A stretch of 20,396 bases of DNA, from NCBI GenBank assembly GCA_051880495.1, contig JBJEOB010000021.1:1-20396 (forward strand). The letters run 5' to 3'. The notes below the pieces were generated by a model, which had not been told where the DNA came from, did not search any database, and worked only from the letters and a program-made list of their open reading frames with translations. This document shows positions 1 to 7,215 of this stretch, one piece after another. Made by a program: the position numbers and the translations under genes. The DNA comes from MGBC120314 sp051880495. GTDB taxonomy: Bacteria; Bacillota; Clostridia; Lachnospirales; Lachnospiraceae. The first letter of the stretch is position 1, and every line of letters begins with the position of its first letter.

Positions 1-471
1 AGTTTTACGTCCGGTGTTATTGGAAGCTCGAATGCAGAAATTATCAATAATATGATAGTAAACATTATTGAAAACAGTTACGGCAAGGATTATCTTTGTA
101 TGGAGCCTGAATATTATGAGGCGTTTAAAAAGGCTAAATCCGAAAATTATAAGATTATCTACGGTAATCCGGATCTGGATGAGATGTATGATAAAAATGT
201 CAAGCCGATGTTTGAATTAATGTATGAAGAGCTGCTGCGTCAGGCAAAGAGCCAGGATAGCAGTAGTATTCTTGTAAGGCATCATATAGATTACTTAAAG
301 AAGGTTAATGAATATTCGCGCTATTTTAACATTGATGAGTACCGCAGTGAGAATCCCAATCAGATTGTAGTGGATTTTATTGCAAGTATGACGGATGATT
401 ATTTTATTGACTTATTCAGGGAGCTGTTTCCGGACAGCAGATACAGGATTGAGTATAAAGGTTATTTTTAA
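1..471 (+). CDS. dGTPase-like HD-domain phosphohydrolase, C-terminal part (5' truncated by window)
   Basis: The reading frame is open from base 1 to the TAA at 469-471, so the 156 residues seen are the 3' part of a longer gene. The internal ATG at 52 is not the likely start, because the frame upstream of it encodes a plausible continuation (SFTSGVIGSSNAEIINN). The text ENSYGKDYLCMEPEYYEAFKKAKSENYKIIY resembles, from memory, the C-terminal helical region of Firmicute deoxyguanosinetriphosphate triphosphohydrolase-like HD proteins, which split dNTPs into nucleoside and triphosphate. The HD metal-binding motif would lie upstream and cannot be checked, so the family call rests on the C-terminal text only. 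Its stop is 22 bases before the MATE gene, so the two may be co-transcribed. Confidence 0.55.
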   Translation, partial: SFTSGVIGSSNAEIINNMIVNIIENSYGKDYLCMEPEYYEAFKKAKSENYKIIYGNPDLDEMYDKNVKPMFELMYEELLRQAKSQDSSSILVRHHIDYLKKVNEYSRYFNIDEYRSENPNQIVVDFIASMTDDYFIDLFRELFPDSRYRIEYKGYF

Positions 472-492
472 TACATGATCATGGAGTAATTT

Positions 493-1881
493 ATGGAAGA
501 TAAAGAAAATAAATCAACGATGAAGGATTTAACAGAAGGAAATCCCATGAAGCTGATACTTGGCTTTGCGATTCCGATGCTTTTTGGTTTTTTGTTCCAG
601 CAGTTCTACAATCTTGTAGATACAATGATAGTAGGCAAATTTCTGGGGCCTGATGCTCTTGCGGCTGTAGGTTCAACTGGCTCAATAAATTTTCTTGTAA
701 TCGGCTTCTGTATGGGAATCTGTAACGGATTTGTAATTCCGGTTGCACAGCAGTTTGGTGCCAAAAATTACCGTAATCTGCGCAAATATGTTGCAAACGG
801 AGTATGGCTGTGTATTGCATTTTCAGTAGTGATAACACTGTTAACAACAATATTTACGCGGCAGATTCTTATGCTGATGAAGACACCGCAGGATATTTTT
901 GAAAATGCATGCATTTACATTTTTATAATATTCTGTGGCATTCCGGCGACAATCCTGTATAATATGACCTCCGGAATAATAAGGTCGCTTGGCGACAGCA
1001 AGACACCGGTTGTATTTCTTGCATTGTCATCATGCATAAACATTGTGCTTGATGTTGTGCTTATTTATTATGTGAAAATGGGTGTTGCAGGAGCTGCTGT
1101 GGCGACAGTCGTGTCACAGGCAGTTTCAGGAATCGGATGCCTGATTTTTATGATAAAGCATTTTGATATTCTTAAGATGACAAAAGAAGAAATGCGTTTT
1201 GACCGTATGTATGCCGGTATTTTGTGCGGTATGGGCATACCGATGGGACTGCAGTATTCCATTACTGCAATCGGAAGCGTAATTTTGCAGACAGCCGTCA
1301 ACACACTCGGAACTGTTTATGTTGCCGCTGTAACAGCCGGCTCAAAACTTTCGATGTTTTTCTGCTGCCCATACGATGCGATGGGCTCTACAATGGCAAC
1401 ATACGGAGGACAGAATGTCGGGGCAGGCAGACTTGACCGAATAGGAAAGGGATTAAGGGATTGTACGATTCTTGGCGCAGTCTATTCGGTAATTGCATTC
1501 CTGATACTTTTGTTTTTCGGAAAAAAATTGTCTCTTCTTTTTGTAAGCAGTGCAGATGTGGAAATTATCGAAATGACATATGTTTTTCTTATAGCAAACT
1601 GTACATTTTATTTCCCTCTTGCTATCGTAAACATATTCAGATTCCTTATCCAGGGAATGGGCTTCAGCCAGTTTGCGATACTTGCAGGTGTATTTGAAAT
1701 GGCTGCAAGAGCGCTCGCCGGAGTGGTTCTTACACCGATTTTTGGATATAACGGAGCATGCATGGGTAATGCACTGGCATGGATATTTGCTGATATTTTT
1801 TTAATCCCTGCATATTTTATATGCCGTAACCGTTTAAGAAAAAGGTTTGAATGTAAAAAAGAAGTGGAAACATTTGTATAA
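493..1881 (+). CDS. MATE-family multidrug/sodium antiporter
   Basis: This 462-residue protein is an integral membrane exporter of the multi-antimicrobial extrusion family, which uses sodium or proton gradients to expel cationic drugs or metabolites. The N-terminal stretch EGNPMKLILGFAIPMLFGF, followed by the FYNLVDTMIVGKFLG segment, is typical of the NorM/DinF branch. About twelve hydrophobic segments are spread in two halves, and the length is normal for the family (about 450). The second half begins near residue 240 with another GIPMGLQYS motif, as expected from the internal duplication. GGAG at 485-488 precedes the ATG at a short distance. The C-terminus is basic and cytoplasmic. Substrate cannot be inferred, and the neighbours give no hint of it. 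Confidence 0.9.
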   Translation: MEDKENKSTMKDLTEGNPMKLILGFAIPMLFGFLFQQFYNLVDTMIVGKFLGPDALAAVGSTGSINFLVIGFCMGICNGFVIPVAQQFGAKNYRNLRKYVANGVWLCIAFSVVITLLTTIFTRQILMLMKTPQDIFENACIYIFIIFCGIPATILYNMTSGIIRSLGDSKTPVVFLALSSCINIVLDVVLIYYVKMGVAGAAVATVVSQAVSGIGCLIFMIKHFDILKMTKEEMRFDRMYAGILCGMGIPMGLQYSITAIGSVILQTAVNTLGTVYVAAVTAGSKLSMFFCCPYDAMGSTMATYGGQNVGAGRLDRIGKGLRDCTILGAVYSVIAFLILLFFGKKLSLLFVSSADVEIIEMTYVFLIANCTFYFPLAIVNIFRFLIQGMGFSQFAILAGVFEMAARALAGVVLTPIFGYNGACMGNALAWIFADIFLIPAYFICRNRLRKRFECKKEVETFV

Positions 1882-1936
1882 TTTATGTATAATTGAAGTA
1901 CATGAGAGGAAATAACAGGGGAGAATAATCAGTAAA

Positions 1937-2794
1937 ATGGGATTAATAATATTTTTGTTAATTTTATATGCAATTTTTGGTGACAGAAAGAATCTGTTCG
2001 GAGCTAAACAGCTTAATATAATTAAAAAAATAATATTTGGAATTATAGGAATAAGCATTGTGTCTTCGCTTGTTTCTGAATTGTTTCCGCTATTATTTTT
2101 TTCGCTGTTTTCTTTGCCTGCGATAATACCGATTGTCGTAATTATTATGGCATTTAAAAAATCTAAGGAAAAACGTGTATCTAGCGACCGCTACAGGGGA
2201 AGCTTTAATCAGGCGGATGATGAGACAGGTACATATTATGGACAGAAGACGGATTCAAAACAAAAGGTAAATTCGAGCGGTTTACTTCCAAAGGCTGCAT
2301 CTAAGCGCAGGAAGATTATTGAGAAATTCAATAAAAAATATGAGCTGTATCTTACAGAAAGCCAAATTCAGAGAATGGTAGATGCTTCTTATTACAGCAG
2401 CGAGTGGGAAAAAGAAATAGCCGACATGGCAAAGGAATATAATTCAATTTACGAATGGTTTCAGGGTGATACTGCATGGCTTCGTGCATACCTTAAGGTT
2501 TTCCATGTCCAGACTGTAAGTTCTGACTTTAAACAGCAGAAGCAGATATGCTTCTCAGAATTCGACCAGATTTTTAGCGGGGTGGATTTTGCCTCTGCGC
2601 TTTCAAATGAAGAAGTAATAATGAAAATGAATGACAAGTTCTTCACGGATTTCAACGAAATTTCATTTATGATAGCATATCGTTTCCTTGAAGCAAATGG
2701 AAGGAAATATAATCTTGCCCGGAAAAATGTTGTTACAAATGAAGATGAAATTGCTGAGCTTGAAAAGAAATACAGACAGATGCCTTCGCATTAA
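1937..2794 (+). CDS. Unrecognised membrane-anchored protein
   Basis: This 285-residue protein matches no family I recognise. Residues 1-12 are hydrophobic, and a second, longer hydrophobic stretch covers about residues 27-74, enough for two membrane passes, ending in the basic sequence FKKSKEKR. A polar linker (about 75-125) follows, then a soluble, probably alpha-helical domain of about 160 residues rich in aromatic and acidic positions. The tail is charged. The expected topology is an N-terminal anchor with a cytoplasmic C-terminal domain. The start is supported by GGGGAG at 1918-1923, a rather long 13 bases upstream. A terminator follows at once, so this gene ends its transcription unit. 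No catalytic motif is visible, and I assign no function. Confidence 0.75.
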   Translation: MGLIIFLLILYAIFGDRKNLFGAKQLNIIKKIIFGIIGISIVSSLVSELFPLLFFSLFSLPAIIPIVVIIMAFKKSKEKRVSSDRYRGSFNQADDETGTYYGQKTDSKQKVNSSGLLPKAASKRRKIIEKFNKKYELYLTESQIQRMVDASYYSSEWEKEIADMAKEYNSIYEWFQGDTAWLRAYLKVFHVQTVSSDFKQQKQICFSEFDQIFSGVDFASALSNEEVIMKMNDKFFTDFNEISFMIAYRFLEANGRKYNLARKNVVTNEDEIAELEKKYRQMPSH

Positions 2795-2801
2795 TATTAA
2801 G

Positions 2802-2833
2802 AGAGTCCTGCCGAACAGTGGGATTCTTTTTTT
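2802..2833 (+). terminator. Intrinsic terminator after the 1937-2794 gene
   Basis: AGAGTCC (2802-2808) pairs with GGATTCT (2821-2827) in a 7-bp stem with one G-T pair and a 12-base loop, followed by seven T (2827-2833). It lies 8 bases after the stop codon and directly upstream of the next promoter, so it separates two transcription units. Confidence 0.75.
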
Positions 2834-2834
2834 A

Positions 2835-2864
2835 ATGACAAGATGGTATAAAAAGGTATATAAT
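2835..2864 (+). promoter_or_regulatory. SigmaA-type promoter of the lipid kinase / sensor kinase operon
   Basis: The -35 element ATGACA (2835-2840, five of six bases of TTGACA) is 18 bases upstream of a perfect TATAAT (2859-2864). It starts right behind the terminator T-run. The predicted transcript start near 2871 leaves a leader of about 44 bases before the ATG at 2915. Confidence 0.75.
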
Positions 2865-2914
2865 AACGATGTACGTAAAGATTTGATAAGATAATCTGTT
2901 AGCGGGGAAAACAT

Positions 2915-3841
2915 ATGATACATGTATTTATAATTAATAATTATGCGGGAAGTAAAGATTTGGCAAAGGACTTAAGAACTCACCTTTCGGGTATCGAGGG
3001 GTTGAGATATTTTGTTTTTAATACGGTCCGTGCGGGATTTGAGAAAGAAATAGTTAAAAAGATAAGAAGATATTTTGAGGATGAGAAGCTTCGCTTTTAC
3101 TGCTGTGGCGGATCCGGAACCATGAGAAATATGCTTAATGGTCTGGATGATTTTTCGAATGTTGAGGTGGCATTTTTTCCATGCGGTATGACAAATGATT
3201 TCCTTAAAGTTTTAGGAGGAGAGGAACCATTTAAAAATATCGATGCTCTGATTAATGGTAAAACGGTGCCTGTGGATTATATAAAAACGAATTATGGCGT
3301 TGCTATCAATACAATATCAGTTGGATTCGATTCCAAGATAGTTGAACTTACGAAGGCATATAAGGTATATGATATTTTTGGAAATCAGGTACCGTATTTC
3401 ATGTCTTTAATAAAGGGTGTATTGTTTTATAAACCCAAAAAAGTTGAACTGACTATTGACGGCGAGAAAATGTTAATAAATTTTACAGAAATAATCTTTG
3501 GAAACGGCAGCGTTTTTGGTGGAAATCTGTTTTTTGCCAAGCATGCAGATGTAACAGACGGTCTTGCATCATATATGACAATTACTGATACACACGGTTT
3601 AAATTCGTTGTCAATTATATTAAAGATTATGAAAAAGAAAATTGACAGGTTAGGGAATAATGTTAAACTTGGAAACTGCAATTCCATTGAAATCCGCAGC
3701 CTTGACGGAATGCCTCTGTTTATTAATTTTGACGGTGAACTTGTAGAGTGCGGTGATTCGTGCAAGGTGGAAATTGTACAGAAGGGATTAAATTTTGTTG
3801 TTCCGAAGGATTTTGATGTAAAAGAATTTACATTAAACTAA
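2915..3841 (+). CDS. Diacylglycerol kinase-family lipid kinase (DgkB/YegS-like)
   Basis: This is a 308-residue soluble lipid kinase of the diacylglycerol/sphingosine kinase fold, which transfers the ATP gamma-phosphate to a lipid hydroxyl at the membrane face. Family landmarks in order are INNYAGSKD at the N-terminus, the nucleotide loop GGSGT (65-69), PCGMTNDFLK (89-98), a glycine-rich FGNGSVFGGN segment, VTDGL, and NFDGE near the C-terminus. The family consensus of the loop is GGDGT, so aspartate is replaced by serine here. Length is normal for the family (about 300). GGGGAAA precedes the ATG. The stop codon overlaps the ribosome site of the sensor kinase, so the two are translationally close. 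The lipid substrate (diacylglycerol, or another such as undecaprenol) cannot be told from sequence. Confidence 0.85.
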   Translation: MIHVFIINNYAGSKDLAKDLRTHLSGIEGLRYFVFNTVRAGFEKEIVKKIRRYFEDEKLRFYCCGGSGTMRNMLNGLDDFSNVEVAFFPCGMTNDFLKVLGGEEPFKNIDALINGKTVPVDYIKTNYGVAINTISVGFDSKIVELTKAYKVYDIFGNQVPYFMSLIKGVLFYKPKKVELTIDGEKMLINFTEIIFGNGSVFGGNLFFAKHADVTDGLASYMTITDTHGLNSLSIILKIMKKKIDRLGNNVKLGNCNSIEIRSLDGMPLFINFDGELVECGDSCKVEIVQKGLNFVVPKDFDVKEFTLN

Positions 3842-3855
3842 GGAGGATGCGGAAT

Positions 3856-6264
3856 ATGGATTATAATTTTAAACTTGGCAGAATCTCAACGATATTCATT
3901 TATATTCTGGAAGTAATAGTAGTCGTAAGTATACTTGCAGTTACTAAACATTTTGATACAGGCATGGTAAAATATGCGGCATTGTGCTGGGGTATCGGAG
4001 CAGTCATATTATTTATGATTCCGACTTCGAACGAAAGACAGGCAAAGACGTTCGTGGTCTGCCAGCTGATATTTTCGATATTAATGTCTGTGTGGATTGT
4101 GGAGATATTTGAAAATCCTTACATTTTATTTCTGCTGTTTTTCCTGCAGTGGATGTGTAATCTTGTATTTCTTAATAAAGGCGTGGGTAATCTGCTTACA
4201 ATTATGCATACCATCACGATGGTTATTTTTACGTTTGTTTTAAAAAGATTTAATTTTAACGAATTTTTGTGTTCGGTTATTGTGCTTTTGTGCGCAAAAT
4301 GGTTTACAGGCATTCTGGGTGACATAATGGCTAAACAGAAAGAGCAAAACATTGACCATCAGCAGAGCCTCGATGATATGCTTGCTTTGGTTGAGGTTAA
4401 ATATGACGAGGCGCGTTCCGCCAATCAGGCGAAGAGCAGTTTTCTGGCTAATATGTCTCATGAAATACGTACACCGATTAATACGGTCCTTGGTCTTGAT
4501 ACCATGATTCTTAGGGAAAGTAAGGACGAGGAAATCCGCAAATATGCGTCGAATATTCAGACAGCGGGGCAGGGACTTCTTGCAATTATCAATGATATAC
4601 TGGATTTTTCCAAGATTGAATCAGGCAGGATGGAAATCGTTCCGGTTGGTTATGATGTTGCAAGTCTTATAAATGATGTTGTCAATATGATTTCGGTAAA
4701 AGCCAAAGACAAAGGCCTCTCATTTGTGGTCGATATGGATAGCTCTATTCCGAGCCGTCTTGTCGGTGATGATGTGAGAATCAGACAGGTACTTATTAAT
4801 CTGCTGACCAATGCTGTCAAATACACTTATGAAGGAAGCATCACTCTTACCATTAAGGGTGAAACATTTAATGACCATGTGGACATATTCTTTTCTGTAA
4901 AGGACACGGGAACGGGCATAAAAGAAGAGGATATGGCCAGGCTATTTGAAAAATTTGTCCGGATTGATGAGAAGAAAAACAGAAACGTTGAGGGAACGGG
5001 TCTTGGAATTAATATTGTAACTCAGCTTCTTAATCTGATGGGAAGTGAACTTAAGGTAGACAGTGTTTATGGTAAAGGTTCGGATTTTTATTTTACTCTG
5101 CGACAGGGTATTGCAAATCCGGAACCTGTAGGCAATCTGGATAGAAGGATATGTGAACAGCCAAATGAATATTCATATGAGGTTGCCTATACAATGCCGG
5201 ATGTAAATCTTCTGGTGGTAGATGATAACACAATGAACCGTATGGTATTTACTGAGCTGCTTAAGGATTTAAAATGTCATATTGACGAGGCAGACAATGG
5301 TAATCGATGCCTTTCGCTTGTAAAAAAGAAAAAATATGATATTATTTTTATGGATCATATGATGCCTGAAATGGATGGTATCGAAACACTGCACTGCATG
5401 AAAGAACTTGGTGAATATCCGAATAAGGACACACCTGTAATTATACTTACGGCTAATGCAATTGCCGGTGCAAGGGAACAATACATGGAAGAAGGTTTTG
5501 ACGGTTATCTTTCTAAACCGGTTAATCCTGATAAGCTGACCAAAACAATCAGTTCATACATTTCAGATGACAGAAAAATCCCGGAAAGGCAGGAACCAAA
5601 GAAAGAACCAAAGAAAGAACCGGCGGCTGTAGAACAAAATGTGACAGAGCTTCCGGCCGTAGAAGGAGTAGACTGGGATTATGCACTGCTAAAACTTAAG
5701 GATGTCGGACTGCTTGAGAGTGTAGTTGATGATTTTTATGTCATGGCTGACAATGATATTAATGAGCTTAAGAAAATGTATAATCAGATTTTCAATGTTC
5801 CTGACAGCGGCAGTGAGGAGGCATACAGACAGTATCGTGTAAAGGTGCATGCAATGAAGAGCAGTGCCGCGATTATTGGTGCGCTTAATGTTTCGTCTCT
5901 TGCAAGGGTTTTGGAATATGCCGCACGTGATAAGGACGAGCAGACGATAAAGGGTGTTATGGATGTTTTTGTCAGGGAATGGCTCCACTTAAAAGAACTG
6001 CTTGGGGAAGCCTTTGGTTTTGGGACAAAGAATGAAAACGGAAGTAAAAAGACAATCGATAATGAAATGTTTCATCAGTATCTTGGAATATTGTCCAATG
6101 CAATGAAAGAACTTGATACTGACACCGCAGATGCTGTGGTTGAAGAATTGTTAAATTATGATTATAATGAAGATGGTACACGTATTTTAAATGAACTCAT
6201 TGTTGCGGTTCGTAATCTCGATATTGATACGTCATTAAAATTAATAGGAGAGTGGGAAGGCTAA
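3856..6264 (+). CDS. Membrane hybrid sensor histidine kinase (HisKA-HATPase-REC-Hpt)
   Basis: I choose the ATG at 3856 (802 residues), because AGGAGG (3841-3846) abuts the earlier in-frame ATG at 3847 but is 9 bases from 3856. Six hydrophobic segments fill the first 157 residues, with almost no extracytoplasmic domain, so the signal is probably sensed in or near the membrane. Then come a short coiled segment, a HisKA H-box (SHEIRTP, His202), an HATPase domain with N-box (LLTNAVKYT), G1 (DTGTGI) and G2 (GTGLG), a receiver with phosphoacceptor Asp500 and Lys554, a linker of repeated EPKK, and an Hpt domain with HAMKSSA (His665). About 80 C-terminal residues form a further helical segment. All phosphorelay residues look intact. 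It lies between a lipid kinase and a double-receiver protein, in one operon. Confidence 0.92.
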   Translation: MDYNFKLGRISTIFIYILEVIVVVSILAVTKHFDTGMVKYAALCWGIGAVILFMIPTSNERQAKTFVVCQLIFSILMSVWIVEIFENPYILFLLFFLQWMCNLVFLNKGVGNLLTIMHTITMVIFTFVLKRFNFNEFLCSVIVLLCAKWFTGILGDIMAKQKEQNIDHQQSLDDMLALVEVKYDEARSANQAKSSFLANMSHEIRTPINTVLGLDTMILRESKDEEIRKYASNIQTAGQGLLAIINDILDFSKIESGRMEIVPVGYDVASLINDVVNMISVKAKDKGLSFVVDMDSSIPSRLVGDDVRIRQVLINLLTNAVKYTYEGSITLTIKGETFNDHVDIFFSVKDTGTGIKEEDMARLFEKFVRIDEKKNRNVEGTGLGINIVTQLLNLMGSELKVDSVYGKGSDFYFTLRQGIANPEPVGNLDRRICEQPNEYSYEVAYTMPDVNLLVVDDNTMNRMVFTELLKDLKCHIDEADNGNRCLSLVKKKKYDIIFMDHMMPEMDGIETLHCMKELGEYPNKDTPVIILTANAIAGAREQYMEEGFDGYLSKPVNPDKLTKTISSYISDDRKIPERQEPKKEPKKEPAAVEQNVTELPAVEGVDWDYALLKLKDVGLLESVVDDFYVMADNDINELKKMYNQIFNVPDSGSEEAYRQYRVKVHAMKSSAAIIGALNVSSLARVLEYAARDKDEQTIKGVMDVFVREWLHLKELLGEAFGFGTKNENGSKKTIDNEMFHQYLGILSNAMKELDTDTADAVVEELLNYDYNEDGTRILNELIVAVRNLDIDTSLKLIGEWEG
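5593..5621 (+). repeat. 12-bp tandem repeat encoding the EPKK linker
   Basis: The unit GAACCAAAGAAA occurs twice in tandem with a partial third copy. It is in frame and encodes EPKKEPKKEP in the linker between the receiver and Hpt domains of the hybrid kinase. Copy-number change would alter linker length without breaking the frame. Confidence 0.85.
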
Positions 6265-7025
6265 TGAAGAAAATACTTTTGATTGGAAAACTATCAGATA
6301 TTTTAAGAAGCATGTCAGAAAAACTTGGTGATGATTTTAATCTGCAGATTACACCCATGCAGCTTGATAATATTACGGGTATGATTAGAATTACAAAACC
6401 TGATATGATTATAATCTGCACCATTGGATTAGATGGTATTGATATGGACATTTTCAGATGGATTAATCAGAATATAGAAAATATACCTGTTCTTATGGTA
6501 ACTTCTAATGAAGATAAAGGTATAATAAGCACTGAATGCAATGATGAAAGGTTTATGTTCCTTCATCCTCCGGTAAGCAGTGATGCAATCCTTAGCAAAT
6601 GTAAAAGCCTGTTGCATGTAGGCGGGGATATTGATATTTTTGGTCTGCCATACGGCAAAAAGAAGGTGCTTGTGATAGATGACAGCCCGATAATTCTTCG
6701 TAATGTAAGGATGATACTGCAGGATAAATATGATGTAATGATTGCTACGGACGGCTCCATGGGAATAAGAAAAGCAATTGAAATCAAGCCGGACCTTATT
6801 CTGCTTGATTATGAAATGCCGGGGATGGATGGAAATGCCACATTCCAGAAGCTGCTTGAATGTAATGAAACGAAGAATATTCCTGTAATATTCCTTACAA
6901 GTGTTTCTGACGGAAGGAAAGTCCGCGAAGTATTAGACAAGCATCCGGCAGGATACATATTAAAAACCCTTGATACGGACAAGCTTATCAGTAAAGTAGA
7001 AGAGGTTTTGTCTCTTAGAAAATAA
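6264..7025 (+). CDS. Tandem-receiver response regulator, first receiver degenerate
   Basis: I choose the ATG at 6264 (253 residues), which overlaps the kinase stop by one base (TAATG). The upstream GTG at 6252 touches AGGAGA and has no spacing for initiation. Residues 131-253 form a complete receiver: acidic pair Asp139-Asp140, phosphoacceptor Asp182 (LLDYEMPGMDG), Thr212 and Lys234. Residues 1-115 have the same alternating beta-alpha pattern (KKILLIGKL, DMIIICTIGL, IPVLMVTSN, FMFLHPP), but the acidic pair, the phosphoacceptor Asp and the conserved Lys are missing, so this looks like a pseudo-receiver. There is no DNA-binding, cyclase or other output domain. Translational coupling to the hybrid kinase makes it the likely phosphorelay end point, working by protein contact. 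Confidence 0.85.
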   Translation: MKKILLIGKLSDILRSMSEKLGDDFNLQITPMQLDNITGMIRITKPDMIIICTIGLDGIDMDIFRWINQNIENIPVLMVTSNEDKGIISTECNDERFMFLHPPVSSDAILSKCKSLLHVGGDIDIFGLPYGKKKVLVIDDSPIILRNVRMILQDKYDVMIATDGSMGIRKAIEIKPDLILLDYEMPGMDGNATFQKLLECNETKNIPVIFLTSVSDGRKVREVLDKHPAGYILKTLDTDKLISKVEEVLSLRK

Positions 7026-7042
7026 AAATAATATGATTATAA

Positions 7043-7091
7043 AGAGAACTTCTTACAGGTATTTCAGATACTTTGTAAGAGGTTCTTTTTT
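7043..7091 (+). terminator. Strong intrinsic terminator closing the signalling operon
   Basis: AGAACTTCTTAC (7045-7056) pairs with GTAAGAGGTTCT (7075-7086) in a 12-bp stem with one G-T pair. GTAT/ATAC can pair further in the loop, and a T-run follows (7086-7091). Confidence 0.9.
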
Positions 7092-7142
7092 GTAATTCTT
7101 GAAAAGTTTAGAAATACTAAACAAAAAAATAAATATTAGTGC

Positions 7143-7171
7143 TTGAACTTTATATATACATATCGTATAAT
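7143..7171 (+). promoter_or_regulatory. SigmaA-type promoter of the polyamine operon
   Basis: TTGAAC (7143-7148, four of six bases) and a perfect TATAAT (7166-7171) are separated by 17 bases. The predicted start near 7178 gives a leader of about 38 bases. I see no stable hairpin or riboswitch in it. Confidence 0.7.
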
Positions 7172-7215
7172 CGTATCAAATTACATTTTGGGAAATTATA
7201 CAGGAGGCAAATGAA

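Noticed and set aside
474..483. Perfect 10-bp palindrome CATGATCATG between the dGTPase and MATE genes
   Set aside because: Too short and isolated to claim as an operator or terminator.
491..850. Minus-strand open frame of 119 codons over the start of the MATE gene
   Set aside because: Antisense to a clear transporter, with no family match.
1877..1893. Two TATAAT boxes before the 1937-2794 gene
   Set aside because: Perfect -10 text, but no acceptable -35 at 16-18 bases; the region is AT-rich, so chance is likely.
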